Source of the DNA: Comamonas sp. JUb58
Lineage (GTDB): Bacteria > Pseudomonadota > Gammaproteobacteria > Burkholderiales > Burkholderiaceae_C
NCBI RefSeq assembly: GCF_004364775.1
Contig: NZ_SOAL01000009.1
Span: forward strand, 124,001-188,000
Direction: 5' to 3'
DNA: 64,000 nt
Below, piece by piece: positions 44,829 to 53,575 of the stretch (positions are counted from its first letter, which is position 1; every line of letters begins with the position of its first letter). The notes under the pieces were generated by a model. That model was not told the DNA's origin, ran no database searches, and saw only the letters and a program-made list of their open reading frames with translations. A program made the position numbers and the translations under genes.

Positions 44829-45266
44829 TCAGTAGTTCTTGTGGTAGAACGAAACCGCTGCGTCGCTCATGGCGCGGTTCAGGTCAGCCATCACGCGGCT
44901 GTCTTGCAGGGCCACTTGCCAGGTCTTGTCGTCTTCCATGGCGCGGCGGTGGCCTTCGTCCCAGCTGCGGCGAGCGGCGCGCAGGCTGCTGCTCAGGTTG
45001 CGGGCAGGGGCAGCCAGCAGGGCGATGGCGACAAAGGCGACAGCCCACAGCAGGGCCCAGCCAGCGATCCAGTGGCTACCGCCGGCGACGGAGTCCACCA
45101 GGCGGGTAGCAACCACCAGCACGGCGGAAACCAGGGCGGCCAGCATCAGCGATGCGCCAACACCCTTGGTGCCGAAGGTGGTCTTGAGATGTTCAGCAGC
45201 ACGTTCCACACGCAGAACGCCCGTGTGCTCGGTAGCCATGTCAGTGTGTACAAAACTGTTGGTCAT
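44829..45266 (-). CDS. Hypothetical membrane protein with two helices
   Basis: A 145-residue protein. Residues 1-35 are soluble, two helices lie at about 38-58 (ASLMLAALVSAVLVVATRLV) and 66-86 (IAGWALLWAVAFVAIALLAA), and a charged C-terminal tail of about 55 residues faces the cytoplasm (SWDEGHRRAMEDDKTW). The architecture recalls small envelope proteins of the YqjD/phage-holin-like sort, but I cannot assign it. It diverges from a LysR gene. Confidence 0.78.
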   Translation of the reverse strand: MTNSFVHTDMATEHTGVLRVERAAEHLKTTFGTKGVGASLMLAALVSAVLVVATRLVDSVAGGSHWIAGWALLWAVAFVAIALLAAPARNLSSSLRAARRSWDEGHRRAMEDDKTWQVALQDSRVMADLNRAMSDAAVSFYHKNY

Positions 45267-45412
45267 GATGGATGTCTTTGGTATTAATGCTTCTTTGAAG
45301 CGATGAACGAAGTATAGGGTTTACCCTAGACGTTCTCAAATTTATCTTTTGAATCTGTATCATTCATGCCAGTGATGTATTGCGGGTCGTCCATCGCTGC
45401 AAAGGATTGAAA

Positions 45413-46390
45413 ATGCTGCCCCATCAATTTAGGCACCTGGATCTGAACCTGTTGCGAGTATTCGACGAGGTGATGAATGAGCGCAGCCTGACCCGGGCGG
45501 CCGACAAGCTGGCCATCACCCAACCGGCGGTCAGCAATGCGATGCGGCGCCTGCGCGATGCACTGAATGATGAGTTGCTGGTGCGCAGCGGCCAGGGCGT
45601 GGAGCCCACGCCGCTGGCCAATGCGCTGTGGCCGGTGGTGCGCGAATCGCTGGCGCGCCTGCAGTCCAGCTTTGCCCCCGAGCGCTTTGACCCCGCGAAT
45701 GCCACCCAGGCCTTTGTCGTGGCCATGGCCGATGCGACCGCCGCCACCTTGCTGCCCAGCCTGATGCACATTCTGGAAACCGAGTCGCCAGGCGTCTCCG
45801 TACATGTGCAACCACTCACTACCCGTGATCCGCGCGAGGAGCTGGAGGCCGAGACCGCCGACCTGGCCGTGGGCTATTTCCCCTTTGTGCTGGCCGAGAT
45901 GACCGCGCGCGCCCAGTCGGGTGACCTGGTGGATTTCGAGAGCCGGCGCCTCTATGACGGTGAGTACATTTGCGTGATGCGCAAGGACCATCCGTTGAGT
46001 GAGGGCTTGCTGACTTTGGAGCGCTACTGCGATGCGCGCCACATGCTGGTGAGCTTTTCTGGCCAGCCCTTTGGCTTTCTGGATGAGGCGCTGGCGTCGA
46101 TCGGCCGCAAGCGCCGCGTGGTGCTGACGGTGAACCAGTACTTCACCGCCGCGCGCGTGGTGGCGCGCACCGATTTGATCACCGTGCTGCCGCGCCACTT
46201 TGTGCCTGCGACCGGCATTGCCGATCTGCTGGCCTTCCAACCGCTGCCGCTGCGCGTGGAAGCCGTGCATGTGGATGCGCTCTGGCGCAGCCGCAGCGGG
46301 CATATTCCGCCCTCGGCGCTGGAATGGATGCTGCATGCGCTGGAGCGCTCGGCCCGGGCGGCTTTTCCTGACCTGGAATTACCGATGTAG
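45413..46390 (+). CDS. LysR-family transcriptional regulator (NodD/PcpR-like group)
   Basis: A 325-residue LysR protein of the group starting HLDLNLLRVFDEVMNERSLT. The HTH is at about residues 22-66 (AADKLAITQPAVSNAMRRLRDAL). The effector domain contains LAVGYFPFVLAEM. AAAGGA lies 7 bases before ATG 45413; the longer frame from 45380 lacks this. It is divergent from the 145-residue membrane protein. The target is unknown. Confidence 0.92.
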   Translation: MLPHQFRHLDLNLLRVFDEVMNERSLTRAADKLAITQPAVSNAMRRLRDALNDELLVRSGQGVEPTPLANALWPVVRESLARLQSSFAPERFDPANATQAFVVAMADATAATLLPSLMHILETESPGVSVHVQPLTTRDPREELEAETADLAVGYFPFVLAEMTARAQSGDLVDFESRRLYDGEYICVMRKDHPLSEGLLTLERYCDARHMLVSFSGQPFGFLDEALASIGRKRRVVLTVNQYFTAARVVARTDLITVLPRHFVPATGIADLLAFQPLPLRVEAVHVDALWRSRSGHIPPSALEWMLHALERSARAAFPDLELPM

Positions 46391-46431
46391 CGGGCTGCAA
46401 GGCGCCAAAGCCCATGGTAGGCTTGGCGACC

Positions 46432-47277
46432 ATGCACCTGCAAATCCTGTCCGACCTGCACCTGGAGACCCATCCCCATTTCCGCGCCCAGCCCGCGCCC
46501 GGCGCCGAGCTGCTGATCCTGGCCGGCGACATTGGCTCCTACCAAAGCGGCTCGATGCTGGACGATGCGGATTTTGGCCTGGGCCAGTTCAGTCCGCAGC
46601 AGGCGGGTGGCCATTGGCCCGAGCCGGTGATCCTGGTGCCCGGCAACCATGAGTTTGACAACCAGGATTTCGACACTGCCCGCCAGCGCCTGCGCGCCAG
46701 CTGCGAAAAGCTCGGCATCACCATGCTGGACTGCGAAACCCTGGTCATCGACGGCGTGCGCTTTATCGGCACCACGCTCTGGTCCGACTACGACGCCATT
46801 GCGCTGCACAACGGCGTGACCGAGCTGGGTGCGCTGATGAAGCAGCGCGAGAAGGCCTTCAAGGCCGCCAACTTCTACCTGATCAAGGCCCAGACCGAGC
46901 GCAACGGCCAGCCCTTTCTGGCCGCCGAGATGCGCGACGAAGCGCTGCGCTGCCAGGAATGGCTGCGCGCCGCACTGGCCGAGCCCTTTGACGGCAAGAC
47001 CGTCGTCATCACCCACTTCGCGCCCAGCCTGCGCAGCGCCGATCCGCGCTATGGGCTGACCCCGGGCACCGCCGGCTTTTGCAATGTGCTGGACGAGCTG
47101 CTGCCCTATGCCGACCTCTGGATCCACGGCCACCTGCATGCGCCCAGCGACTATGTGGCTAAAGGCCAGCACAGCGATGGCCGCCCCTGGCAATGCCGGG
47201 TCCTGGCCAATCCGCTGGGCTATGCGCGCAAGGGCGAGCAGGAAACCTTCAACCCGCATTGCCTGGTGCGGGTGTAA
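46432..47277 (+). CDS. Metallophosphoesterase (calcineurin-like)
   Basis: A 281-residue binuclear metallophosphoesterase. The five blocks are present: SDLHLE (residues 7-12), AGDIGS, GNHEF, TTLWSDY region with THFAPS, and HGHLH. The substrate may be a cyclic nucleotide, dinucleotide or phosphodiester and cannot be told from the sequence. ATG 46432 starts exactly at the first strand; ATG 46414 would add six residues. Confidence 0.92.
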   Translation: MHLQILSDLHLETHPHFRAQPAPGAELLILAGDIGSYQSGSMLDDADFGLGQFSPQQAGGHWPEPVILVPGNHEFDNQDFDTARQRLRASCEKLGITMLDCETLVIDGVRFIGTTLWSDYDAIALHNGVTELGALMKQREKAFKAANFYLIKAQTERNGQPFLAAEMRDEALRCQEWLRAALAEPFDGKTVVITHFAPSLRSADPRYGLTPGTAGFCNVLDELLPYADLWIHGHLHAPSDYVAKGQHSDGRPWQCRVLANPLGYARKGEQETFNPHCLVRV

Positions 47278-47299
47278 ATCTCAGCCTTTCAGGCACGGT

Positions 47300-48901
47300 T
47301 CATCGGGCCACCACGTCAAAGCGCGGCTCCATGTCATCGTCATCTTTGCCATCGTCGGGCAGCAACTCAAAGGCTTTGAAGACCGCATGTTCAATGCGCT
47401 CAGTGAGATCTTCGTCGTTGAAGATAGCGGGGTACGTTTTGCGCAGCTTGCCGCTGACCTGCATGTTCCTCACCAGCGATTGGATGATCGTTGCATAGTC
47501 TTCATCGCGGCCCTCGATGATTTCCTTGAGGCGGTTGCATGCGGTCTCGTAACGCAGTAAGTACAAGGCTTCGTCCTTGAGGCCGTGCAGGATCGAGTGA
47601 CGGATGACATCGATCAAGTACTCAGACTGGAAGCTGAGGTCCGCATAGCGCCAAGTGGCTATGCCACGGCGCCATTCGGCTACATGCAGGTTGGACTTGA
47701 CACCATCTTCGTATTGCACGGTTGCGCCAAAGCTGCACACCGGATTCATCGTCGCCATCAGCGGCCGTGACAGATGTTCCAAGGCGGTGTCGTAGGCCGC
47801 GCGCCTTGCGGCGCTCTCGCTGATCACCGCCGAGACTGGCAAGATGACCGGCGCTGGTAGAAAGCCATCGCGCCGAAGGATGTCATTGATCAGAAAGCGT
47901 GAGAGGCGACCATTGCCGTCGCCCAGCGGGTGGATGTAGACAAAGCCAAAGGACAGCGCCGCTGCTCGCAGCAGCGGATTTTGTCCACGGGTGCGTTGCT
48001 CGAATGCACGCAACCCCTCCATCATCTCCGCCACGTTTTCATAGTGTGGCGCCAGGTAATCAATGACGGGCTCGAAGAGCGAGTTGGTGTGCCCGACAAA
48101 AACCGGGGACTGGCGAATGCCTAGCTTGGCGCCTACCATCTTGTCACCCATGATGGCCTGCTGAATGATCAGCATTCCCTCTTCCGTCAGCGCGGATTCG
48201 ATCTTGCCGCAGTGCGTGCTCATGGCGCGTGCCAAGCGGCGGATACGATCCTCCTCCTTACCCTCGGACTCAATCGCAAAACTGGCCTTGCTCTCTTTGA
48301 TGGTCAGCCAGTTGACGGCGCGCTCAATGGTCTCCAGCCCGAACTGATCCACCATGTTGTCGATCTCAGCGCGCAGTGGCGCCGGATCAGCCCGGCGTTG
48401 TTCGCTGAAATCGACCATCGGGCAGAAAGCGCGGGTGCCCGGCAGGTTGTTGTTGATGCGCCAGCGGCGCACCCTATCAGGAACCGTGGCGCTGAGGTAC
48501 TGAGAAGGGTCAAGCAAGTTGACGTAGTTTCCGCTGGCGTCACCCACCGCATCCAGCATGGAATCGCTAAGCCATTCATAGAGGAAGCCGCAGCGGCGCG
48601 CGTACGCACCCGTGGGTTCTTCCAGTGCCCAACTGGCGAGAGGATTGGGTCCAGTCACCTCGAACAGGCGATGCATAAAATCCAGCTCAACGCCCTCGTA
48701 CTTGAGCGCAAATGTCAGGTGTGCTCTCAGCGTTGGATCCGGTCTGTAATTTGATGGGTAGGTCTCCACCCTGAAACCGTTCGATATCGCGCTGGAGCGT
48801 GTGGAGCCGATGACACTGCGAATCCGAAAGGGCTGCACTGGCGCCACGTCATAGGCCTCCGACAACCACTTATATCCAGCGTATTCTTCTCCATTTTGCA
48901 T
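47300..48901 (-). CDS. Fic-domain protein (probable AMP transferase with internal inhibitory motif)
   Basis: A 533-residue Fic protein. The active-site loop HPLGDGNGRLSR (about residues 320-331) keeps the catalytic His, the phosphate-binding Asn and both Arg residues. An N-terminal ASFAIESEGKEE at about 210 matches the (S/T)xxxE inhibitory helix of class II Fic proteins. A C-terminal winged-helix-like region follows. Fic enzymes transfer AMP or related groups to hydroxyls of target proteins. The gene is less GC-rich than its neighbours, suggesting acquisition. No separate antitoxin gene is adjacent. Confidence 0.9.
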   Translation of the reverse strand: MQNGEEYAGYKWLSEAYDVAPVQPFRIRSVIGSTRSSAISNGFRVETYPSNYRPDPTLRAHLTFALKYEGVELDFMHRLFEVTGPNPLASWALEEPTGAYARRCGFLYEWLSDSMLDAVGDASGNYVNLLDPSQYLSATVPDRVRRWRINNNLPGTRAFCPMVDFSEQRRADPAPLRAEIDNMVDQFGLETIERAVNWLTIKESKASFAIESEGKEEDRIRRLARAMSTHCGKIESALTEEGMLIIQQAIMGDKMVGAKLGIRQSPVFVGHTNSLFEPVIDYLAPHYENVAEMMEGLRAFEQRTRGQNPLLRAAALSFGFVYIHPLGDGNGRLSRFLINDILRRDGFLPAPVILPVSAVISESAARRAAYDTALEHLSRPLMATMNPVCSFGATVQYEDGVKSNLHVAEWRRGIATWRYADLSFQSEYLIDVIRHSILHGLKDEALYLLRYETACNRLKEIIEGRDEDYATIIQSLVRNMQVSGKLRKTYPAIFNDEDLTERIEHAVFKAFELLPDDGKDDDDMEPRFDVVAR

Positions 48902-49032
48902 ACGGAGCCTCTAAAACAGTTATTTTCACCATTTTCTGCAGCAAAACGCTTACGGTCAACGACAGAGTTAGAACCTATGTTCTGTGGATAAGGTTGAAAA
49001 CCAAGGGTTTTTACCTAAATTCTTCGCCCGGC
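48902..49032. other. AT-rich spacer upstream of Fic gene
   Basis: This AT-rich stretch must contain the fic promoter on the minus strand. I see no repeat, RNA gene or clear hexamer pair in it. Confidence 0.4.
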
Positions 49033-49046
49033 CTGATACACATCAA
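49033..49046 (+). promoter_or_regulatory. FNR/ANR-type box upstream of universal stress gene
   Basis: CTGAT-ACAC-ATCAA matches the FNR consensus at 9 of 10 positions. TATAAG (49067-49072) would be the -10, placing the box near -40, the class II position. An 11-base direct repeat, CTGATACACAT, recurs at 49073-49083, exactly 40 bases downstream. Confidence 0.72.
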
Positions 49047-49201
49047 TGTGCGTTTGACGGTGAATCTATAAGCTGATACACATGATTTAAGCCTGCAAAG
49101 CGCTTTGCCGATACCGGAAGCGGTTTTGTCAGGCCATCAGTCCAGCGTTGGTCATGGCACCGGTGTTGGGTCCCTCACCCCTTTTTTGAAGGAGTACAGG
49201 C

Positions 49202-49624
49202 ATGCGTATTTTGTTGGCCGTTGACGGCAGCCCCTACACCCAAAAGATGCTGGATTACCTGGCAGCGCACGCGGAGTGGCTGACGCCCAACCACCATTAC
49301 ACGGCGCTCACCGTGCAGCCGCTGCTGCCACCCCGGGCCGCCAAGGCCCTGGGCAAGGCGCTGGTGGACGACTACCACTCCGAAGAGGCGCAGAAGGTGC
49401 TGGTGCCGGTGCAGGAGTTTCTGGCTGCCCACCAGGTGAAGGCGGTGGCCGAGAGCGCGGTCGGCCCCATCTCGCAGACCATTGCCGAGACGGCCGATAA
49501 CGGCGGCTATGACCTGCTGATCATGGGCACCCGGGGCCATGGCGCATTGGCCAAGCTGGTGCTGGGCTCGGTGGCCACCCAGGTGCTGGCAGAGAGCAAG
49601 GTGCCGGTGCTGCTGGTGCGATAA
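49202..49624 (+). CDS. Universal stress protein, UspA family
   Basis: A 140-residue single-domain USP with the ATP-binding pattern GTRGHGALAKLVLGSVATQVL (GxxG-9x-G-S) at about residues 109-129. AAGGAG precedes the ATG. In denitrifying proteobacteria such proteins are induced by FNR/ANR and help survival without oxygen; the FNR-type box upstream supports the same here. Confidence 0.94.
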   Translation: MRILLAVDGSPYTQKMLDYLAAHAEWLTPNHHYTALTVQPLLPPRAAKALGKALVDDYHSEEAQKVLVPVQEFLAAHQVKAVAESAVGPISQTIAETADNGGYDLLIMGTRGHGALAKLVLGSVATQVLAESKVPVLLVR

Positions 49625-49764
49625 GCCGGCCACGCCAGATGACGCTGTTGTCATCTGCTATTCACAATATAGCAATACTTGGCGTGGATACTTCGCCATT
49701 GACAGTTTTTACTGATGAGGGAGGGGTGGAACCACCGGTGCAATGAACACAGGGGTACATCCGG

Positions 49765-49803
49765 AAACTGCTTGCATCCTTTGGGGTGCAGGCAGTTTTT
49801 TTT
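49765..49803. terminator. Terminator between universal stress gene and argP-like gene
   Basis: AAACTGCTTGCA and TGCAGGCAGTTT pair with one G-T wobble around a 10-base loop and are followed by eight T. The 140-base gap before it shows only a small GGTGGAACCACC hairpin. Confidence 0.85.
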
Positions 49804-50746
49804 ATGCCTTCACGGTGGCGCGCGCGGCTGCGGTGGGCGGCGCCAGGCTGCTCTTGGCGCTTTGCACCATCGCGTCGCTCAGTGCGCTCAGCAAGGCGGA
49901 CTGCAGGTTCCAGCAGTGCCAGTACAGGTCAACGCGCAGCACCTGGGCCTCGGCCACATTGACCAGGCGGCCATCGGCCAGATAAGGGCGGGCCAGCAGC
50001 TCGGGCACCACGCCCACGCCCCAGCCGGCGGCCACGGCACGCACCTGGGCTTCGGAGTTGGGCACAAAGAGCTGGTGCAGGCCAACGGTCTTGAGCCCCA
50101 TCGCGCGGGCGACAAACACGCGCTGCATGTCGTCCTTGCGGTTGTAGCTGAGAAACGGCAGGTGCTTGAAGTTGCTGCGGTTGATGCCCTGCGGCACATG
50201 CTGTTCGGCAAAGGCGGGCGATGCCACGGCGATGTAGTGCATGGCGCCCAGCGCCGTCACGCGGCAGCCGCGCAGTGCCTGCGGCATGGTGGTGACGCAG
50301 CCCAGCACCTCACCGGTGCGCAGCAGCTCCAGGGTGTGGTCCTGGTCGTCGGTGATGATCTCCAGCGGCAGCTGCTGGAGCGCAATGTCCTGCAGCGCAT
50401 CGATGGCCCAGGTGGCAATGCTGTCGGCATTGATGGCAATCGAGATGGCCTCGTCATGTGCGCTGCGGCCCATGGCCTGGGGCAGCAGGCTGTGCAGCTC
50501 CTGCTCCAGGTCGGTGCGCAGCAGCCGCAGCTGCTGGGTATGCTTGAGCAGCAGCTGGCCCGCCGCCGTCGGGCGCAGCGGGCGGCTGCGCACCACCAGC
50601 ACCGATCCGATCTGCGCCTCCAGCGCACGCAGCCGCTGCGAGACGGCAGACTGCGTCACATTCAGGCGCACAGCGGCCTTCTCGAAACCGCCTTCTTCAA
50701 TCACGGCGGCCAGGCATTCCAGCGCGACCGGGTCCAGGTTGCTCAT
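49802..50746 (-). CDS. LysR-family regulator, ArgP/LysG type
   Basis: A 314-residue LysR protein close to ArgP (IciA): MSNLDPVALECLAAVIEEGG at the N-terminus and FEKAAVRLNVTQSAVSQRLRALE as HTH. ArgP proteins sense lysine or arginine and drive exporters such as argO/lysE or biosynthetic genes. It diverges from dadA across 87 bases. That could indicate control of amino-acid oxidation rather than export. Exporter genes of the LysE family lie 8 kb away. Confidence 0.88.
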   Translation of the reverse strand: MSNLDPVALECLAAVIEEGGFEKAAVRLNVTQSAVSQRLRALEAQIGSVLVVRSRPLRPTAAGQLLLKHTQQLRLLRTDLEQELHSLLPQAMGRSAHDEAISIAINADSIATWAIDALQDIALQQLPLEIITDDQDHTLELLRTGEVLGCVTTMPQALRGCRVTALGAMHYIAVASPAFAEQHVPQGINRSNFKHLPFLSYNRKDDMQRVFVARAMGLKTVGLHQLFVPNSEAQVRAVAAGWGVGVVPELLARPYLADGRLVNVAEAQVLRVDLYWHCWNLQSALLSALSDAMVQSAKSSLAPPTAAARATVKA

Positions 50747-50833
50747 GGGGCTCCAGTATTAGTAGAACTGATGATTCTTGAAGAAGTTTAATTGCACTTT
50801 ATGTTGCAGCCAAGATGCCAGACACTGAGAGCC

Positions 50834-52168
50834 ATGAAAGTCATCATCCTCGGCGCCGGCATCATCGGCACCAGCACTGCCTGGCATTTGCTGCAACTCG
50901 GCCACGACGTCACCGTCGTTGACCGCCAACCGGACGCGGCGCTGGAGACCAGCTACGCCAATGCCGCGCAGATCTCGGTGAGCTACTGCGAGCCCTGGGC
51001 CAACAAGCATGCCCCGCTGAAGGCGCTCAAGTGGATGTTCGACAAGGAGGCACCGCTGCTGCTGCGCCCCCATGCCGATCCGCAGCAATGGCGCTGGCTC
51101 ACCCAGTTTCTGGCCGAGTGCAATGACCGCTCCTTTGCCCGCAATGTGCAGCAGATCGTTGCGCTGGGTGCCTACAGCCACAACGCCTTGAAGGCCGTGG
51201 TGGCGCAGACCGGCATCCAGTTCAACCGGCTTGAGCGCGGCATTGCTCACTTCTTCACCAGCGATGAAGCGGTGCAGGATGCGCATATGGCCGTCGATCT
51301 GATGCGCCAGTACGGTGTGAACCGCCGCATGGTCAGCACCGAAGAGTTTCTGAAGATCGAGCCCGCCTTCAAGCCCTATGCCGCGCAGATCAAGGGCGGC
51401 ACCTTTACCGAGAGCGATGAAAGCGGCGACGCCCGGGTGTTCACGCAAAAGCTCGCGCAGCTCTGCGCTCAGGGCGGTGTGCAGTTTCTGTACAACCACC
51501 GGGTTGAGCGGCTGAATGTGGCGGGCGGCGCGATCGATTCGGTCACCGTGCGCGCCACCGCAGCGGGCGCTGACAGCAGCCCACGCACGTTGCAGGGCGA
51601 TGCCGTCATCGTCGCCTGCGGCAGCTACACCGCACCGTTGCTGCGCACCGTGGGCCTGAATGTCGCCATCTACCCCGGCAAGGGCTACAGCGCCACCTTG
51701 CCGATCCTCAAGCCCGAGGCGGCGCCCTTTGTCAGCTGCATCGATGATGGCAACAAGCTGGCCATGAGCCGCCTGGGCAACCAGCTGCGCGTGGCCGGTA
51801 CGATCGAGCTCAACGGTTTTGACAGCTCGCTGGACAGCCCGCTGGCCAAGGCGCGCTGCCATATGCTGGCGCGCCGCATCGAGGAGCTGATGCCCGGCGT
51901 CTGCGACACCCGCCTGCCCGAGCAGGGCGGCAACCCGCAGTTCTGGACCGGCCTGCGCCCCGCTACGCCGACCAATATCCCGTTCATCGGCCGCACCAAG
52001 ATCAGCAAGCTCTGGATCAATGCCGGCCACGGCACCCTGGGATGGACCCATGGCGCCGGCAGCGGCAAGGCCATGGCCGAGCTGGTGAGCGGCCGCATGC
52101 CGGACATGCGCTTTGGCTTTTATGGCTTTGAGAGCGACAGCAAGCGCCAGGCTGCCGTCGCTGCGTAA
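50834..52168 (+). CDS. dadA: D-amino acid dehydrogenase, DadA-like
   Basis: A 444-residue FAD enzyme of the DAO family that oxidises D-amino acids to 2-oxo acids and feeds electrons to quinone. The FAD-binding dinucleotide fold is MKVIILGAGIIGTSTAWHLL (Gly8, Gly10, Gly13 region). YANAAQISVSYCEPWANK and the C-terminal GLRPATPTNIPFIG and GHGTLGWTHGAGSGK are hallmarks of DadA. No alanine racemase gene follows. A terminator ends it after about 20 bases. Confidence 0.93.
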   Translation: MKVIILGAGIIGTSTAWHLLQLGHDVTVVDRQPDAALETSYANAAQISVSYCEPWANKHAPLKALKWMFDKEAPLLLRPHADPQQWRWLTQFLAECNDRSFARNVQQIVALGAYSHNALKAVVAQTGIQFNRLERGIAHFFTSDEAVQDAHMAVDLMRQYGVNRRMVSTEEFLKIEPAFKPYAAQIKGGTFTESDESGDARVFTQKLAQLCAQGGVQFLYNHRVERLNVAGGAIDSVTVRATAAGADSSPRTLQGDAVIVACGSYTAPLLRTVGLNVAIYPGKGYSATLPILKPEAAPFVSCIDDGNKLAMSRLGNQLRVAGTIELNGFDSSLDSPLAKARCHMLARRIEELMPGVCDTRLPEQGGNPQFWTGLRPATPTNIPFIGRTKISKLWINAGHGTLGWTHGAGSGKAMAELVSGRMPDMRFGFYGFESDSKRQAAVAA

Positions 52169-52187
52169 CGGGCTCACAGCACCATGA

Positions 52188-52216
52188 AAAAAGGGCCGCA
52201 CACTGTGCGGCCCTTT
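52188..52216. terminator. Terminator between dadA and ilvE
   Basis: AAAGGGCCGCACA and TGTGCGGCCCTTT form a perfect stem with A-rich and T-ending flanks, usable from both sides by these convergent genes. Confidence 0.88.
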
Positions 52217-52235
52217 GGCATTCATAGGACGGAAA

Positions 52236-53336
52236 TTACGCGTCCAGACGCACCAGCCAGCCGTGGCGGTCAGGGGCGCGGCCGTACTGGATGTCGGTCA
52301 GTTCCTTGCGCAGGGCCATCGTGACTTCGCCAGCCGGGGCCGACAGGTCGCCCACCGAGAAGCCTTCGCCCTTGAGCTGGCCGATGGGGGTGATGACGGC
52401 AGCGGTACCGCAGGCAAACACTTCGGTGATGTCACCGGAGGCCACGCCTTGCTTCCACTCGTCAACAGCGATCTTGCGCTCTTCGACCACCATGCCACGG
52501 TCGCGTGCCAGTTGCAGCAGCGAATCGCGCGTGATGCCTTCCAGAATGCTGCCGGACAGCGCAGGGGTGACCAGCTTGTTTTCCTTGCCGTAGACCAGGA
52601 ACACATTCATGCCGCCCAGCTCTTCGAGGTACTTGCCTTCGGCAGGATCGAGGAACAGCACCTGCGAGCAGCCGTTGTCCTGGGCTTGCTGCTGGGGCAG
52701 CAGCGAAGCGGCATAGTTGCCGCCGCACTTGGCGGCGCCGGTGCCGCCCTTGGCCGCGCGGGCAAAGTCGGTGGACAGCCAGATCGCCACCGGTGCCACG
52801 CCCTTGGCAAAGTAGGGGCCTGCGGGGCAGGCGATCACGTAGTAGGTGGCCTTGTGGGCGCTGCGCACGCCCAGGAAGACTTCGTCACCGATCATGAAGG
52901 GGCGCAGGTACAGGCTGGCTTCGTTGCCGCTGGGCACCCAGTCCTTGTCCAGGGCGATGATCTGCTTGAGCGATTCCACAAAGATATCCACAGGCAGCTC
53001 AGGCAGGGCCAGGCGGCGGGCGGAGCGTTGCAGGCGCTCGGCATTGGCTTGAGGGCGGAAGGTCCAGACCGAGCCGTCAGCATGGCGGTAGGCCTTGATG
53101 CCTTCAAAGATTTCCTGGCCGTAGTGCAGCACGGCGGCCGCAGGGTCCAGCGCAATCGGGCCGTAAGGGGTCACGGCCGCATCGCGCCAGCCGCCCTCTT
53201 TGTCCCAGTGCACCGATACCATGTGGTCGGTGAAGTGCAGACCAAAACCCGGGTTGTCCAGAATCTTGGCGCGCTCTTGGGCGCTGCGTGGCTGGCTCGA
53301 TGGGGTGACGGCAAAGGTCAGGGAAGAGGGGGACAC
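52236..53336 (-). CDS. ilvE: Branched-chain amino-acid aminotransferase
   Basis: A 366-residue fold-type IV PLP transaminase that makes leucine, isoleucine and valine from their keto acids with glutamate. Motifs are GLHFTDHMVSVHWDKEGGW near the N-terminus, YGQEIFEGIKAYRH, LYLRPFMIG, and GTAAVITPIGQLKGEG near the C-terminus, all of the long (BCAT2-like) class. The PLP lysine lies in the KGVAPVAIW region. It is monocistronic, with about 240 gene-free bases upstream. Confidence 0.94.
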   Translation of the reverse strand: MSPSSLTFAVTPSSQPRSAQERAKILDNPGFGLHFTDHMVSVHWDKEGGWRDAAVTPYGPIALDPAAAVLHYGQEIFEGIKAYRHADGSVWTFRPQANAERLQRSARRLALPELPVDIFVESLKQIIALDKDWVPSGNEASLYLRPFMIGDEVFLGVRSAHKATYYVIACPAGPYFAKGVAPVAIWLSTDFARAAKGGTGAAKCGGNYAASLLPQQQAQDNGCSQVLFLDPAEGKYLEELGGMNVFLVYGKENKLVTPALSGSILEGITRDSLLQLARDRGMVVEERKIAVDEWKQGVASGDITEVFACGTAAVITPIGQLKGEGFSVGDLSAPAGEVTMALRKELTDIQYGRAPDRHGWLVRLDA

Positions 53337-53575
53337 GGGACTAATCCTTCAGTTGGCAACAGGGACAGCAGCGTCCTGTGGGGGAGCCGCTGCCGATCAT
53401 GGTGGCCGTCCGCCAGCCTGGAGAAGCTCCAGGAAAGTGACGGGCTGCACGCCAAACCCCATAGCATGCCAGTTTTTTGCCCCGGTGGCGCCAAGCGGGC
53501 TGCATTGCCAGGATGGCGAGTCAACCACCTGCAGAGGCAAAGCGCCGCCGCAGGCCGCCGATTTACGGGTTTTTC

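Noticed and set aside
49640-49764. A small RNA or riboswitch between the universal stress gene and the ArgP-like gene
   Set aside because: A TTGACA hexamer and a small hairpin are present, but no matching -10 is found. The only strong structure is a terminator for the flanking convergent genes.
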